NCBI GenBank assembly: GCA_037179335.1 | Contig: JAKZHN010000010.1 | Coordinates: 1,061,870 to 1,125,869, forward strand | Reading direction: 5' to 3' | From: Cyclaneusma minus | Lineage: Eukaryota > Ascomycota > Leotiomycetes > Marthamycetales > Marthamycetaceae | Length of the DNA: 64,000 nucleotides | Shown: one piece after another, positions 33,504 to 43,925 of the stretch | Layout: each line of letters opens with the position of its first letter | Position numbering within the stretch: position 1 is the first letter of the stretch | The notes under the pieces: model-generated | What the model was told of the DNA's origin: nothing | What the model saw: only the letters and a program-made list of their open reading frames with translations | Databases searched by the model: none | Made by a program: the position numbers and the translations under genes

Positions 33504-35189
33504 ATGGTGGATTCTGTTGGACACGACGCCTTGACAAGCGCGATGCTGTCACCAACGAGTCTGAGCACCTGTGTGATTCTTTTGGTCGTCTATCTGGTCA
33601 ACACATACCTGCAAAACAAGAAGCGTCTGAATCCTCCCATGGTAGGAAAGTCCTCTGCTGGGGATTTCAGAGAGGCCATTCAAGAAGGTTACAATAAGGT
33701 AGGCAAACCCCACATTCTCTTGGACATGTTCTACTGATACATCCTTCATATGCTGTCAATGCATATTACTATCCAATACTTACACCTTCGCAGTATCCAG
33801 ACGAGCCTTTCCAAATACCTAACGCACATTATCCAGTGATCGTCCTCCCCCTCAAATACGTCGAAGAAATCAAGTCCCTACCGGAAAACACTCTTTCCTT
33901 CAACGAAGAGATCAGAGCACGTTTCAACGGCAGGAAAACCGGGTTAGGTGATCCTAACCCCGTCATCACAAGTGCCGTCAGAGCCGACCTGACGCGCAAC
34001 ATTGCCAAAACCATCGACGACCTGCAAGATGAGATGATCTTTGCCAATGCAGAGGCTATCGGGCCCTGCGATGACTGGACACCCATTCACGTCTTCCCCG
34101 CACTCCTTGAAATCATAGCCTTCATCTCTGGACGCGTCTTCGTCGGACTCCCGCTCTGCCGCAACCCAGAATGGCGAAATATCAGCATCCACTTCACTAC
34201 CGACAGTGTGAAAACAGCCCATGCCTTTTGGAAATACTCGTGGTGGACACGGCCTTTTGCTCGCTTCTTCGAACGGTCTGGCATCAACAAGGTCCAGAAG
34301 CATCGAGACGACGCGAATCGCTTGCTAGGGCCGATCTTGAGGAAACGACTGGATGATATGAAGCGTGAGGATTTCAAACGCCCGGCTGATATGATCCAAT
34401 GGGCGATTGAGAATGCCATAGCCCTAGGGCTAGACCCGAGAGATGTGCGTCACATGGTCGACACACAGTTGGGTGTTAGCTTGGCCGCAATCCACACGAC
34501 GAGCATGAACGTAACCCATTGTCTCTACGATCTGTGTTGCCGTCCGGAATTCATCGAGCCGCTGCGAGAGGAGATTGTGAGCGTGTTAAGGGCGAACGAC
34601 GGAAAGTTTTCCAAGCAGGATATCACGAAGCTGGCCAAGCTGGATAGCTTTATCAAGGAGAGCCAGAGGTTCAATCCCCCGAATGTGGTTACTATGCAGA
34701 GGAAGGTGATGCGCGATATCACTTTGAGCGATAGAACGAAGCTGCACAAGGGCATGTTCATTGCCATCCCATCCGACGGACCCAACCACGACGCCCAGGT
34801 ATGGGAGAACCCCGAAGAGTTCGACGGCTTCCGCTTCGAGAAGTTGAGGAAGCAGCCTGGATCCGAGAATAAGTTCCAGTTTGTCACTACAGGGTATGTT
34901 TCTTTATCGAAGCCTGTGTGGATCCTTAGAACCTTTTTGTCTGACAACTTACCACAGAACCAAGTCGCTCTCCTTCGGACACGGACTCCACGCCTGCCCT
35001 GGACGCTTCTTTGCCAGCAACGAGATCAAAATCCTGCTCGCGTATTTGATTGTGAACTACAACTTTAGATTCCCGGAGGGGAACACGGAGAGACCGAAGA
35101 ACATCTACAGCTATACCACTATTATGCCGAGCCCATTTGCAAATGTGGAGTTCAAGAGGAGGAAGGAGACGCTGGGGTGGGACGAATGA
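33504..35189 (+). CDS. Cytochrome P450 monooxygenase
   Basis: Three exons: 33504-33698, 33794-34893 and 34958-35189. The introns are 95 and 64 nt and in phase; the product is about 508 aa. An N-terminal membrane anchor (STCVILLVVYLVNTYL) is followed by an unusually short Pro hinge (LNPPM). The I-helix reads LAAIHTTSMN in place of the AGxDT motif, a form seen in fungal ent-kaurene-oxidase-like P450s. The ExxR motif is KESQR, and the heme loop FGHGLHACPGR carries the Cys ligand; all core residues are present, so it should be active. It sits in the ER membrane and uses a P450 reductase. No terpene synthase, PKS or NRPS lies next to it, so the substrate cannot be inferred. Confidence 0.93.
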
Positions 35190-35745
35190 TGATATAGAGT
35201 GAGAGAATTTGGACTCTGGACAGGTGTGATCCGTTTTCGCGTTTGAAAAATTTAAGTTCTTTGTTACTTTGCTTTGTTGGCATTGCTATAGCTGGATCCG
35301 TGTCTGCATTTTAACCTTGCTCTGAATATTCGAACGCGTAGAACGAGAGTCGGCCAGGCTTATGACTGTCAATATCCTGCAGTTTTTGTGGAAGGAGAGT
35401 AGCATAACTACCTAGTAACAACGCCTCCCGAGTGCCCGATACTCAGCTCTGGCCAGCTCCTGATTCACGGTATCCGCTTGTTTTTTGTTTTGCTTCGCTT
35501 GGGGTTCAAAAGTAATCCAAGACCCAACTTCTATCACAATGGCTCCAGGTAAAATGGAACCAAGGGTCGACAGGACTCCGGTAAGTTCTAGTCGCACTTG
35601 ATATACGAAACCGGCAAGCTCCTGTCTGCTCCTCTTTTGTAAGAATATTTTTACAGCAGATGAAAGAACTACTAGCTATAAAAAAAAGTCTGTGGATTTT
35701 GTATTCCAAGATCGCAGATCAAAATACCAAAAAGGCAAAAGAAGT
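35190..35745. other. Intergenic between P450 and tRNA-Asp
   Basis: 3' flank of the P450 and downstream flank of the minus-strand tRNA. On the minus strand, T-rich runs just below 35740 (for example TTTTTTTATAG near 35683-35690) could end Pol III transcription. No protein gene is supported. Confidence 0.4.
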
Positions 35746-35838
35746 CTCCTCGACGGGGAGTCGAACCCCGGTCTCCCGCGACTTGTTATCTCTTTCGAGA
35801 TTGACAAGCGGAAATCATGACCGTTAGACCATCGGGGA
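35746..35838 (-). tRNA. tRNA-Asp(GUC) with a 21-nt intron
   Basis: Minus strand. Mature cloverleaf of 72 nt: acceptor TCCCCGA/TCGAGGA with discriminator G, D-arm with AACGGTCA loop, anticodon stem TCCGC/GCGGG with loop TTGTCAC (anticodon GTC), and T-arm CGGGG-TTCGACT-CCCCG. The intron (ATCTCGAAAGAGATAACAAGT) sits one base 3' of the anticodon, the canonical place for nuclear tRNA introns. One flaw: acceptor pair 4:69 is C-A instead of a Watson-Crick pair. Internal A and B boxes are present, so Pol III transcription is plausible. The isotype is clear from the anticodon and Asp-like body. Confidence 0.9.
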
Positions 35839-36525
35839 TGTAGAAACCTTAATAGGCTCTGATGGTTGTGATGCCGGATGGTCGCGATTCTGGGTAATTG
35901 AGCGAGAGTGCACTGCAACCATGAAATTCGATGACGAGAAAATGCGGCGGGAAGTGGTGCTGGTGCAAAAACCAAGGTAAGGATGGAATGCAATCAGAGA
36001 ATTAAGGTACGAATTCGACAATCAGAGGCTCGCAAGAGAAAGGCACAACAAATGGCAGAACAGGTAGCCTTGACTCCTTGCGCGTATTTTCGGCACGACG
36101 CCACGGCGTCGGAGACATGGTAAGCTTGTAGCAGCGAAATTAGGAAATAGGAATATATGAAAATGGACGTCTTCAAGCTGCTCCAGCGTCAGCATCAAGG
36201 GTCCTTGGGCCAGCAAGCAGCCAACATACACCAGGCTCGACCGACATGCCAGCCGTTCACACTAGAGAGGATGACTGTCGCAGGATCGAAGGACGGTGAC
36301 GATCCTGGGCTGGCTGGCTGTGCACCTGGTGTGGAGTGCCTCTGAGCCGCATCCTGATTCCTTTGGAGCTGCCGGGAGCTGGCTGTCGAACCACTCTCTC
36401 GTGAGCATTCCGACGAGTAAAAGGGACGACGGGCCTCCTTAAAGTATGCATTTCTTCCTCTCCATCATGTAAAGACTTGATGACATCGCCGAGATTTCAT
36501 ATCCTGTAAACAATTGCGTTGAAAG
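35839..36525. other. Intergenic, upstream of tRNA-Asp and of the membrane protein gene
   Basis: No gene seen. It separates the divergent tRNA (-) and the plus-strand gene at 36526. Confidence 0.4.
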
Positions 36526-37476
36526 ATGGAGACTATCACTGCTGCTGGTGAGTGCTTCGATGGAGCTGGGCAAGCGACGCCTTTCCCCTTCAGGCCTAGC
36601 AGCCAACTGTTTATGTCGAGAACCCCAAACTGACGCTCTCCTCCAGCATCCTCTTCTCTCCTCAACCTCGACCTCTCCTCAACACACGCCCCAAAATGGC
36701 AAATAGCATTCTGGTGCCTAGCCCCACTGGCCGCAAACGCCATCATCCAACCATCCGGAAAGGTAATCGGCCTATCCTCTAAATACCGTCCTTTCCTGCG
36801 CCTCTCGCCCATCATCTGCCTCCTCGACCTCATCTCCGCCCTCATTTTCCTCTTCGCCGCCGTCCGAAAAGCCCACATCCCTCTTGTGAAAGCAGTACGT
36901 CTATTGCGCTTCCAGCGCATGCAAGAGAACCATGGCACTTCTTCCGATTATATCGAGCCAGGCCAGCGCGACCACCGAGACTGGACGCGTCGGATTTTCT
37001 TCGTTGTTGGCACCATGCCCGCTGCGGTCAAGCTGGCTTCTCTTACCTCTGTGCCGGCTATGCAGATTATGGGCGCTATGTATTTGACAAGCCTGTTGGT
37101 CTTCGAGGCGGCTCTTGTCTCGCGCTGGCGCAGTGCAGATAATGCGACTATATCGGATGCTGTAGGCTCGAGAGAAGTCGACGATATGGAAGAGATACGC
37201 ATCCAGACAGAAAAGTTTCTGGAAGAGAGCGAGGTCTATAATATGGTTGTTCTTTTGGCTGCTTTCGTGTGCCATCTAGCTGTTGGGGTTTATGCTATGG
37301 AGACTATGTGGTTCGATCACTCGCAATCGAGCGAGATGGCTGTTTTCTTCCACAGGGCCGTGGTGACATGGGTAGCTACCCTGTCGACCTTCTTCTTTTA
37401 TCTGTTCCTTGGTTTCGATATTCCATGTCAGGAGGAGTTCATTAAAGCGGCTCTCGCTGCTGATGTGGCGAACTGA
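36526..37476 (+). CDS. Polytopic membrane protein of unknown function
   Basis: Two exons: 36526-36547 (a 22-nt first exon, METITAA plus one base) and 36647-37476. The intron is 99 nt, GT-AG, with split codon G|CA; the product is about 283 aa. It has about six hydrophobic segments: WQIAFWCLAPLAANAIIQ, IICLLDLISALIFLFAA, a segment in the RRIFFVVGTMPAAVKLASL region, IMGAMYLTSLLVFEAALV, NMVVLLAAFVCHLAVGVYA and VVTWVATLSTFFFYLFL. A charged loop (EVDDMEEIRIQTEKFLEESE) lies between them. I do not recognise the family; it looks like an orphan fungal integral membrane protein. The tiny first exon is supported by frame and by lack of an in-frame ATG just after the acceptor. Confidence 0.75.
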
Positions 37477-37878
37477 GGAGTCGGGTTGTGGAATCCTATA
37501 TTCGAGGCGGGCGTGGCTTCCCAATTTCTTTCGGCTCGATGATTTTCGTCGATGTCTTTTCTTGTTTACTTTTCATTCTTCAAAGTGGTTGGGCTCTACT
37601 CCGGCGTTCTGGGTGGCGAACGGGCTTCATGGAGTTGCCGAAGCATAGTTACGATGTCACGCCGATGCTATAAGGCGGGAAATGGTCGAGGCGCCCTCGT
37701 ACTTAGTACTTATAGGAGTTCAGCAAAAGCATGTGAGAGTAGTTGAAATAGGCGCTCCTCGAGTGAGGTCTCTTGAGCCTGCCTACAGGACGGAATGGGT
37801 TATGTAACAATAATATTTCAATCATGCCATTCCTTCATCGTATGTATATCAACCCACGACTGTACTACCCACCTACCC
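37477..37878. other. Intergenic between convergent genes
   Basis: About 400 bp between the stop codons of the membrane protein gene (+) and the DUF4246 gene (-). It would hold two 3' UTRs. Nothing else seen. Confidence 0.5.
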
Positions 37879-40234
37879 TCAATGCTCACAGAATGAATAA
37901 GAATGTTGATGCCACTCATCATCGGCGCTAAGATGGAACGCACTCCTCACCTCCACAATCTTCTCTCTATGCCGCTTCGCCTCCTCCTCACTCATCATCC
38001 ACCCATTCCCACCAGCATTGAAATACCCCCTTATCAGCTGCATCAGCTCCGGAGACAACTTCCCTTCCTCATCCATCTTACTCTTTGTCTCCCCAACATC
38101 AACTCCATTCTCTTTTAGTAACATCACCAGCTCCGCCGGAAGCTTGGAAAGCGCTGCTGCCTTGCTACCACTTGCGTCAGAAAAGGCAGACTCAACGAAC
38201 CAGTCTTGCACCTGGGGTGGCACGTTTGCAGTGGAAATGATGCGTGCGTGGGGGTCGACGAGCCAGAGAGCTATGAAGCGTCGATGGCCTGGTTTACTAG
38301 GGTCGGTGAGACGGAATGGCGAGACGCGGTGTTGACTAATTCAAGTGAAGAGTCAGAAATTGGTCACTATTTTGAAGGTGCTGGAGACTTACAAAACGTT
38401 AGGGAAAGCTAGTAAGCGTCCTTCGAGGGTTTCTACACTGCCGTAGTTCTGGAGACATGGCATGTTGTCGCCGCCGAGCAATGTTCCGTATACTTCTTGC
38501 ATCCAGTGATACCCGTCTTGACTAATGTCGTACTCGTCTTGCATGTACGCGGATGTTTGCATCCGGAATGACAGGTTAGAGGGACTGATGTTTGTGCTGT
38601 CGAGGTAGTAAAGTGCTGTGGCGCAGATGCGTTCGTTCATTTGGCCTTCGACCTTTGGATATCCCATGTCAGATATCTGATAAGATGGGAAGCTCCACAG
38701 GAACGTGACAGAAAGGGGAAAAGGACAGAATATGAAGCAGCGAAGAATCTTACATGCCAACCACCAGCCGGAAATTCGGGCTTCTCAGGTGTCAACTCGA
38801 TACTTGCCATCTTGACGATGATTTGCAAGCCAGAGTCTTTGAACTCCTTCGACAGCAGCGCATCTTCGTCAGGAACATAATAGTCCTCCGGATAGTCAAA
38901 TAAGTCAGGTTGGGGTTGGACCGCTTTACGGCGTCTGTGCCACTCGGTGTCCTCTTCATCTTCCTCTTCCTCTTCCTCCTCGTCTGCCTCTTCGGTCGCG
39001 TCCAGGTCTATCTCCGCCGAGCCATCATCGTCCTTGTCGTCGCCTGGATTCTTTGCGCTATCAAAAGCTTTCGGGTCAGAAGGATCCCAGTTCTCCAAAT
39101 TCTCGTCACTATTCGTCCTCTTTTAGCGACTGTCAAATGGGTGCTTCCTAGCGGCCTAGGGGCATACGTACTCAGGATTCTCGGGCTTCCGGAATCGTGA
39201 ATTGACTCGTCCCGCTGCTATTACCTTGTTGTAGCCCGTTGAAAGCCCGAGACATTGGTCCCACGCAGGAAGCGCTGTCTCGACCAGTCTCTCGATAGTC
39301 TTGTAGATCTCAGGGTGCTTATTAGGGTGCAGGCCATTGATATAGCTTGTGAATTTGACGCTGTTGTCATCTTGAAACGCAACATTTGAGGGGAGCCACT
39401 GGTACGTATCAGACCAGAAATTGGGTGGAACGGCGTTGCCGCCAACACCATAACTGCCATGCCCTGCGGCATCAACGTCTTTGGCAATGACTTCACCTTT
39501 TCCGGCCCATTTGTCAATGGCGTCGTGGACCCCGACTAGCTCTTCTTTGAGAACTCGGCTGCGGCCGTAGACGAGGGGATACATTGAGGGATGGAGAAGG
39601 TCCTGAACCAAGTCACCTGATTTCGGATGCCAATCAGGAGAAGCCTTTTGCTCGGCCATGAGTTTGTCAAAAGCGGAGCGAAGCTCTTCCTGGAGCTGAG
39701 AAGAGATGATGGTGTCTGACTTGACCACAGTCGCACACGCATCCAGGGTGGGGATCAAGCCAGTCTTTTCGTAGTAACTAGCTTTGGCTCGCAGCTCCCG
39801 AACACACTATGTCCAGTCAGCGTTTTTTCTTCCTTTTTTTTTCTAAGAATTTCTTATGGATTTCTTCATACCTGGTCGAACGACTCCGAAGACATAATTC
39901 CGGGCAATGGCTTGATATTCCAGAGCTCTGCGTCAGCATTGTGAGCCCATCTGGTATTCACCTTGCCACCTGTTGCCAATTTCCACAATTCATCGTCGGG
40001 ATAATCGAGAGCCTCCCTACGCCACTTTTCGACGATTCCCTCGTCGAAGACTTTCTTGTGCCAGTCAGGTTTGTCCATGAGCTTGTCCATGACGGCCATC
40101 ATAGCCACTTCTCGGACGGGGAGGAGGTCAGAATCGCCACCATAGCAGTTGCCATGCGCGCCCAGTGGATAGACGTTGTAGTCTCCTTGTGGGAAGTGCC
40201 TCAGGGGCAGGCCAAGTCCAGGATACTCTGGCAT
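37879..40234 (-). CDS. DUF4246 protein (2OG-Fe(II) oxygenase-like)
   Basis: Five exons on the minus strand: 40234-39872, 39806-39172, 39108-38754, 38652-38393 and 38335-37879; all phases close and the product is about 689 aa. The start MPEYPGLGLPLRHFPQGDYN has a good context (GCAGCCATGCC); an alternative Met at 40315 would add 27 residues resembling a targeting peptide. Family blocks of DUF4246 are clear: FWSDTYQWLPSNVAFQ, YINGLHPNKHPEIYKTIE, GGWHVEGQMNERICATALYYLD, FPNVFQHRVSPFRLTDPSKP and GHRRFIALWLVDP. A very acidic insert (DEEEEEEEDEED) lies in exon 3. The order HxE...QHRV...GHRRF resembles the metal- and 2-oxoglutarate-binding residues of a double-stranded beta-helix oxygenase; this activity is inference. 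No substrate is known. Confidence 0.85.
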
Positions 40235-40315
40235 GGCTGCGAAATGTCTCTTCAAGAATAAGATGGATCTGGGGCGTTTGATGAGTCTGGTTGTGATAGT
40301 TATCTGGGTGAGCAT

Positions 40316-40973
40316 GAGTGTGTCCCAAGCATGGGATTGAAGACTCGCTGGAGCCTGGAGATGCGCATCTTGACGTGAGGAGCTAACTTTCTTTGTTCGT
40401 CGGTGGATGCCAGGGGCTAGCTCGGTGTGTCAGATGTTAGTCAGCTAGAATGCACTATTGAGTTGGAGAAAACAGCCGGGTCCCGAAGGACAGAATTGAT
40501 TCTCACTATCTAGTATATATGCACTCCTCATGCCTGCACCGTCAGTGCACCCCCCACACTTCTCTTGTCTATGTTGACCCTTCCTGAAGTTTAAACCTTA
40601 TAATTCTCGTGGCTTGGCCAAATTCTGTCGATTTCACGGTTATGCCAAAAATAAACTTTGCGCCATTCTCTTAATGAGTTCAAATTCGACGTCCTCTTGA
40701 ATCCAAGGCGCATCCTGTTGGACCTTCCTTTCGCTGGAGATACCCGGATACCCCGCAAAGTCAACAAACCTCCGGCCCGGGTGAGTCGGAGTGACGTTGC
40801 TTCGCAGCGCAGACCGCTGCAGGAACAGTGAAGAGATTGAAAGTATCTTCTCCCCTATAAACGTGCTGTTAGTCGTTGAGACATACTTCAGTAAGTGAAA
40901 CTCTGTTCTCATTCAAGTATTCGACCTCTGTCTTGTTTCTTTCTCCGTTCGCCTTTCATTCGCGAATATCCTC
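40316..40973. promoter_or_regulatory. Divergent promoter region, DUF4246 / GH92
   Basis: About 0.7 kb between the two divergent genes. No coding sequence; no motif strong enough to name. Confidence 0.4.
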
Positions 40974-43421
40974 ATGTTTTCCGTACCCACTTCCCCGCTG
41001 TGGGGCCGGATCGCCCTCCTCTTGATCGCCGCTCGACCCACCATCTGTGCCACTACCCCGTCATCTTTCGACGTCTTCAAATATCTCGATCTCCTCATTG
41101 GCACCAGCAATGGCGGCAATGTTTTCCCAGGTGCGACCTTGCCATATGGCATGGCCAAAGCTGTGGCCGATGTCGATGGAGAGAACACGGCCGGCTTCTC
41201 CACCGATGGCTCGAATGTGACGGGCTTCAGCGGTATGCACGATTCCGGAACTGGCGGCAAGCCCTCGTTGGGAATCTTCCCCATCTTCCCTGAGCTGTGC
41301 GACGACGACGATATCAACAACTGCGACTTCATCAAAGTCGACCGAGCGACCCACTATGTGAACGAAAGCATCGTAGCCACGCCAGGCTACTTCGCACTCG
41401 ACCTCGTCAATGGAATTTCCGCCCGCATGACGGTCACGTCGCATACTTCACTATACGAGTTTTCCTTCCCAAGCAAGGGTTCAAAGGCGCTGAGCCCTTT
41501 GATTCTCCTAGATCTGACCGACCTGAGCGAGAGCCGACAGAATGCGTCGGTCAGCGTAGATCCAGACACCGGCCGCATGACCGGCAATGGAACGTTCTTC
41601 CCCAGTTTCGGCGAAGGCACATACACAGCCTACTTTTGTGCCGATTTTCGCGGAAGCAATATCAAGAGCACCGGCATCCACGTGAACAACCGGGCCGGCG
41701 AGGAGCCCAAGACAATTTTTGTTAATCATGGAATCAGTCTGTTTTATATCCAAGCGGGCAGCTTTATACAGTTTGATCCGCCCAGTAATGGCGTGATCAA
41801 GGCAAGAGTTGCGAATAGCTTCATTAGTTCGGAACAGGCTTGTCGAAATGCTGAGGCGGAGATTCCGGATTGGGACTTTGACGGGACGAGGAGTGCTGCG
41901 GAGGACATTTGGAGAGAGAAGCTTAGTGTGATTGAAGTGGAGAGTGGAGGTGTGAGTGATGAGCTGCAAACCAACTTTTGGAGTGCAGTTTATAGGACGA
42001 TGGTATCACCGCAAGATTATACAGGCGAGAATCCGTTGTGGAAAAGTGCGGAGCCTTACTTTGACTCGTTTTACTGGTATGATTGCCCCTGCCGCCCCTT
42101 CCTTCGTCTTCAGGCTTGGAAATTGAAGACCGGATACTAACAAAGCAATTACAGTATATGGGATCTGTTCCGAGCAGAACTGCCATTCCTCACCATCCTC
42201 GATCCCGTACAGTATGCCCGAATGATCCGCAGTCTTCTGGACACGTACAAGCACGAAGGCTACCTTCCAGACTGCCGCATGAGTCTCAGCAAAGGTTACA
42301 CGCAAGGCGGGTCCAACGCAGACGTCGTTATGGCTGACGCCTACATTAAGAATATCAGCGCCGGAATCGACTACAACCTCGCCTGGGAAGCCGTGGTTAA
42401 CGACGCCGAAAACGAGCCCTTCGACTGGGCCGTGCAAGGTCGTGGCGGTCTCATGAGCTGGAAATCGCTCAACTACATCCCCGCTCTGGATTACGACTAC
42501 ATCGGCTTCGGCACCAATTCTAAAAGCGTTTCGCGAACGCTGGAATACGCTTATAACGATTTTTGCGTAGCTACGCTTGGGAAGGCGCTGGGGAAAGACT
42601 ATACTGTCTACTTGAAGCGAAGCATGAACTGGCAAAATATATTCAAGGCCGATCAGACAAGCTTCATCAACGGCACGGACACAGGCTTTACCGGCTTTTT
42701 CCAGCCAAAGCTATTAAACGGCACCTGGGATTTCCAAGACCCAATTTTGTGTTCGCCAATCGACGAGTTCTGCTCCCTGACTTCCAACCCCCAAGAAACC
42801 TTCGAAGACAGCATCTGGGAATATCAATTTTACGTCCCGCAGGACTACGCTTCCTTGATTGAGACACTGGACGGACCCGAGACATTCGTCAAGCGCCTCA
42901 ATTTCCTACACACCCAAGACGGCCTCTGGGACATCGGCAACGAAATCTCCTTCAACACCATCACCCTGTATCACTTCGCCGCACGCCCGGCTCTCTCCTC
43001 CTACACAGCCCACTATTTGATTCCCACCTTCTACAACGCTAGCACCACCGGATTACCTGGTAATGACGATTCGGGCTCCATGGCTGCTGTAAACGCCTTT
43101 TTGATGACTGGTTTGTTTCCAAACCCTGGACAGAATGTGTATTTGATCACACCGCCTTTCTTTGAAAGTGTGAGTTGGACGAATGGGGATACGAATAATA
43201 CTGCTACGATCAGGAATGTTAACTTTGATGCGGGGTATAATAATATCTATGTGCAGAGTGCGACGCTTAATGGTAAGAAGTATACTAAGAATTGGATTAC
43301 CCACGAGTTTTTCACGGAGGGGTGGACGCTGGAGCTTACGCTGGGGAGTAAGGAGAGTAAGTGGGGAACTGGGGCGAATGACTTGCCGCCGAGTGCCAGT
43401 CTTGGTGGTATGAAGATTTAA
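40974..43421 (+). CDS. Secreted GH92 alpha-mannosidase
   Basis: Two exons: 40974-42076 and 42155-43421 (78-nt intron, TG|T gives Cys in SFYCIWDLFR); the product is about 789 aa, normal for GH92. A signal peptide is followed by the family start YLDLLIGTSNGGNVFPGATLPYG and GFSTDGSNVTGFSGMHDSGTGG. The catalytic domain shows YCIWDLFRAELPFLTILDP, HEGYLPDCRM, KGYTQGGSNADVVMADAY and GLPGNDDSGSMAAVNAFLM (Asp-rich acid/base and Ca site), ending in NVYLITPPFFESV. GH92 enzymes are Ca-dependent exo-alpha-mannosidases acting on N-glycans or yeast mannan. It is convergent with the GH31 gene 0.5 kb away, which hints at shared glycan use. Confidence 0.95.
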
Positions 43422-43925
43422 ATATCTGTAAAAGTTCATAGTAGTAGTAGTACCTAGCTAGCTGGACGAATATTAGGGATTCAGTATCCATGATCGTCCC
43501 ATCATCCATGTTGAAAGACCAAGTCAGAAAGGCTCTTTCGATGCCTCGACCGACGAATCACTGGGCAGTGATTCAGTGAAGACCTCAAACCTTTGTCACA
43601 ATTCACGTTCATCAGGTATGCATGTCTTTCCTGCTGCTAATCATGTTTAGGAGTTCTACAGCTTTTCTTTTCCAATCTGTATGCTGCGTCCTCCTCGCTC
43701 GCTGTCTTGCTCAGAAACAAGCAACAAACGGCTAGCTCCCTCCCAGAAACTGACCGATACCATTAGACTATTATTACCGTTTCGATGTGTAAAAAATAGG
43801 GGAGTTCAGAACGAAAGAACCCAAATTACCAAAGGAGAAGAACAGATGCCAAAACTGATGCCAAAACAGACACGTTTCCAACACCCCGTTTCTAGGCCAA
43901 GCGGAATCCGAAGCCTCAATAGCAC
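43422..43925. other. Intergenic between convergent GH92 and GH31
   Basis: 504 bp holding the two 3' ends, with a short TAG triplet run at about 43440-43452. No gene. Confidence 0.5.

Noticed and set aside
33504..35189. P450 as part of a secondary-metabolite cluster
   Set aside because: No PKS, NRPS, terpene synthase or prenyltransferase within about 30 kb either side in the window; the nearest genes are a tRNA and unrelated membrane/DUF genes.
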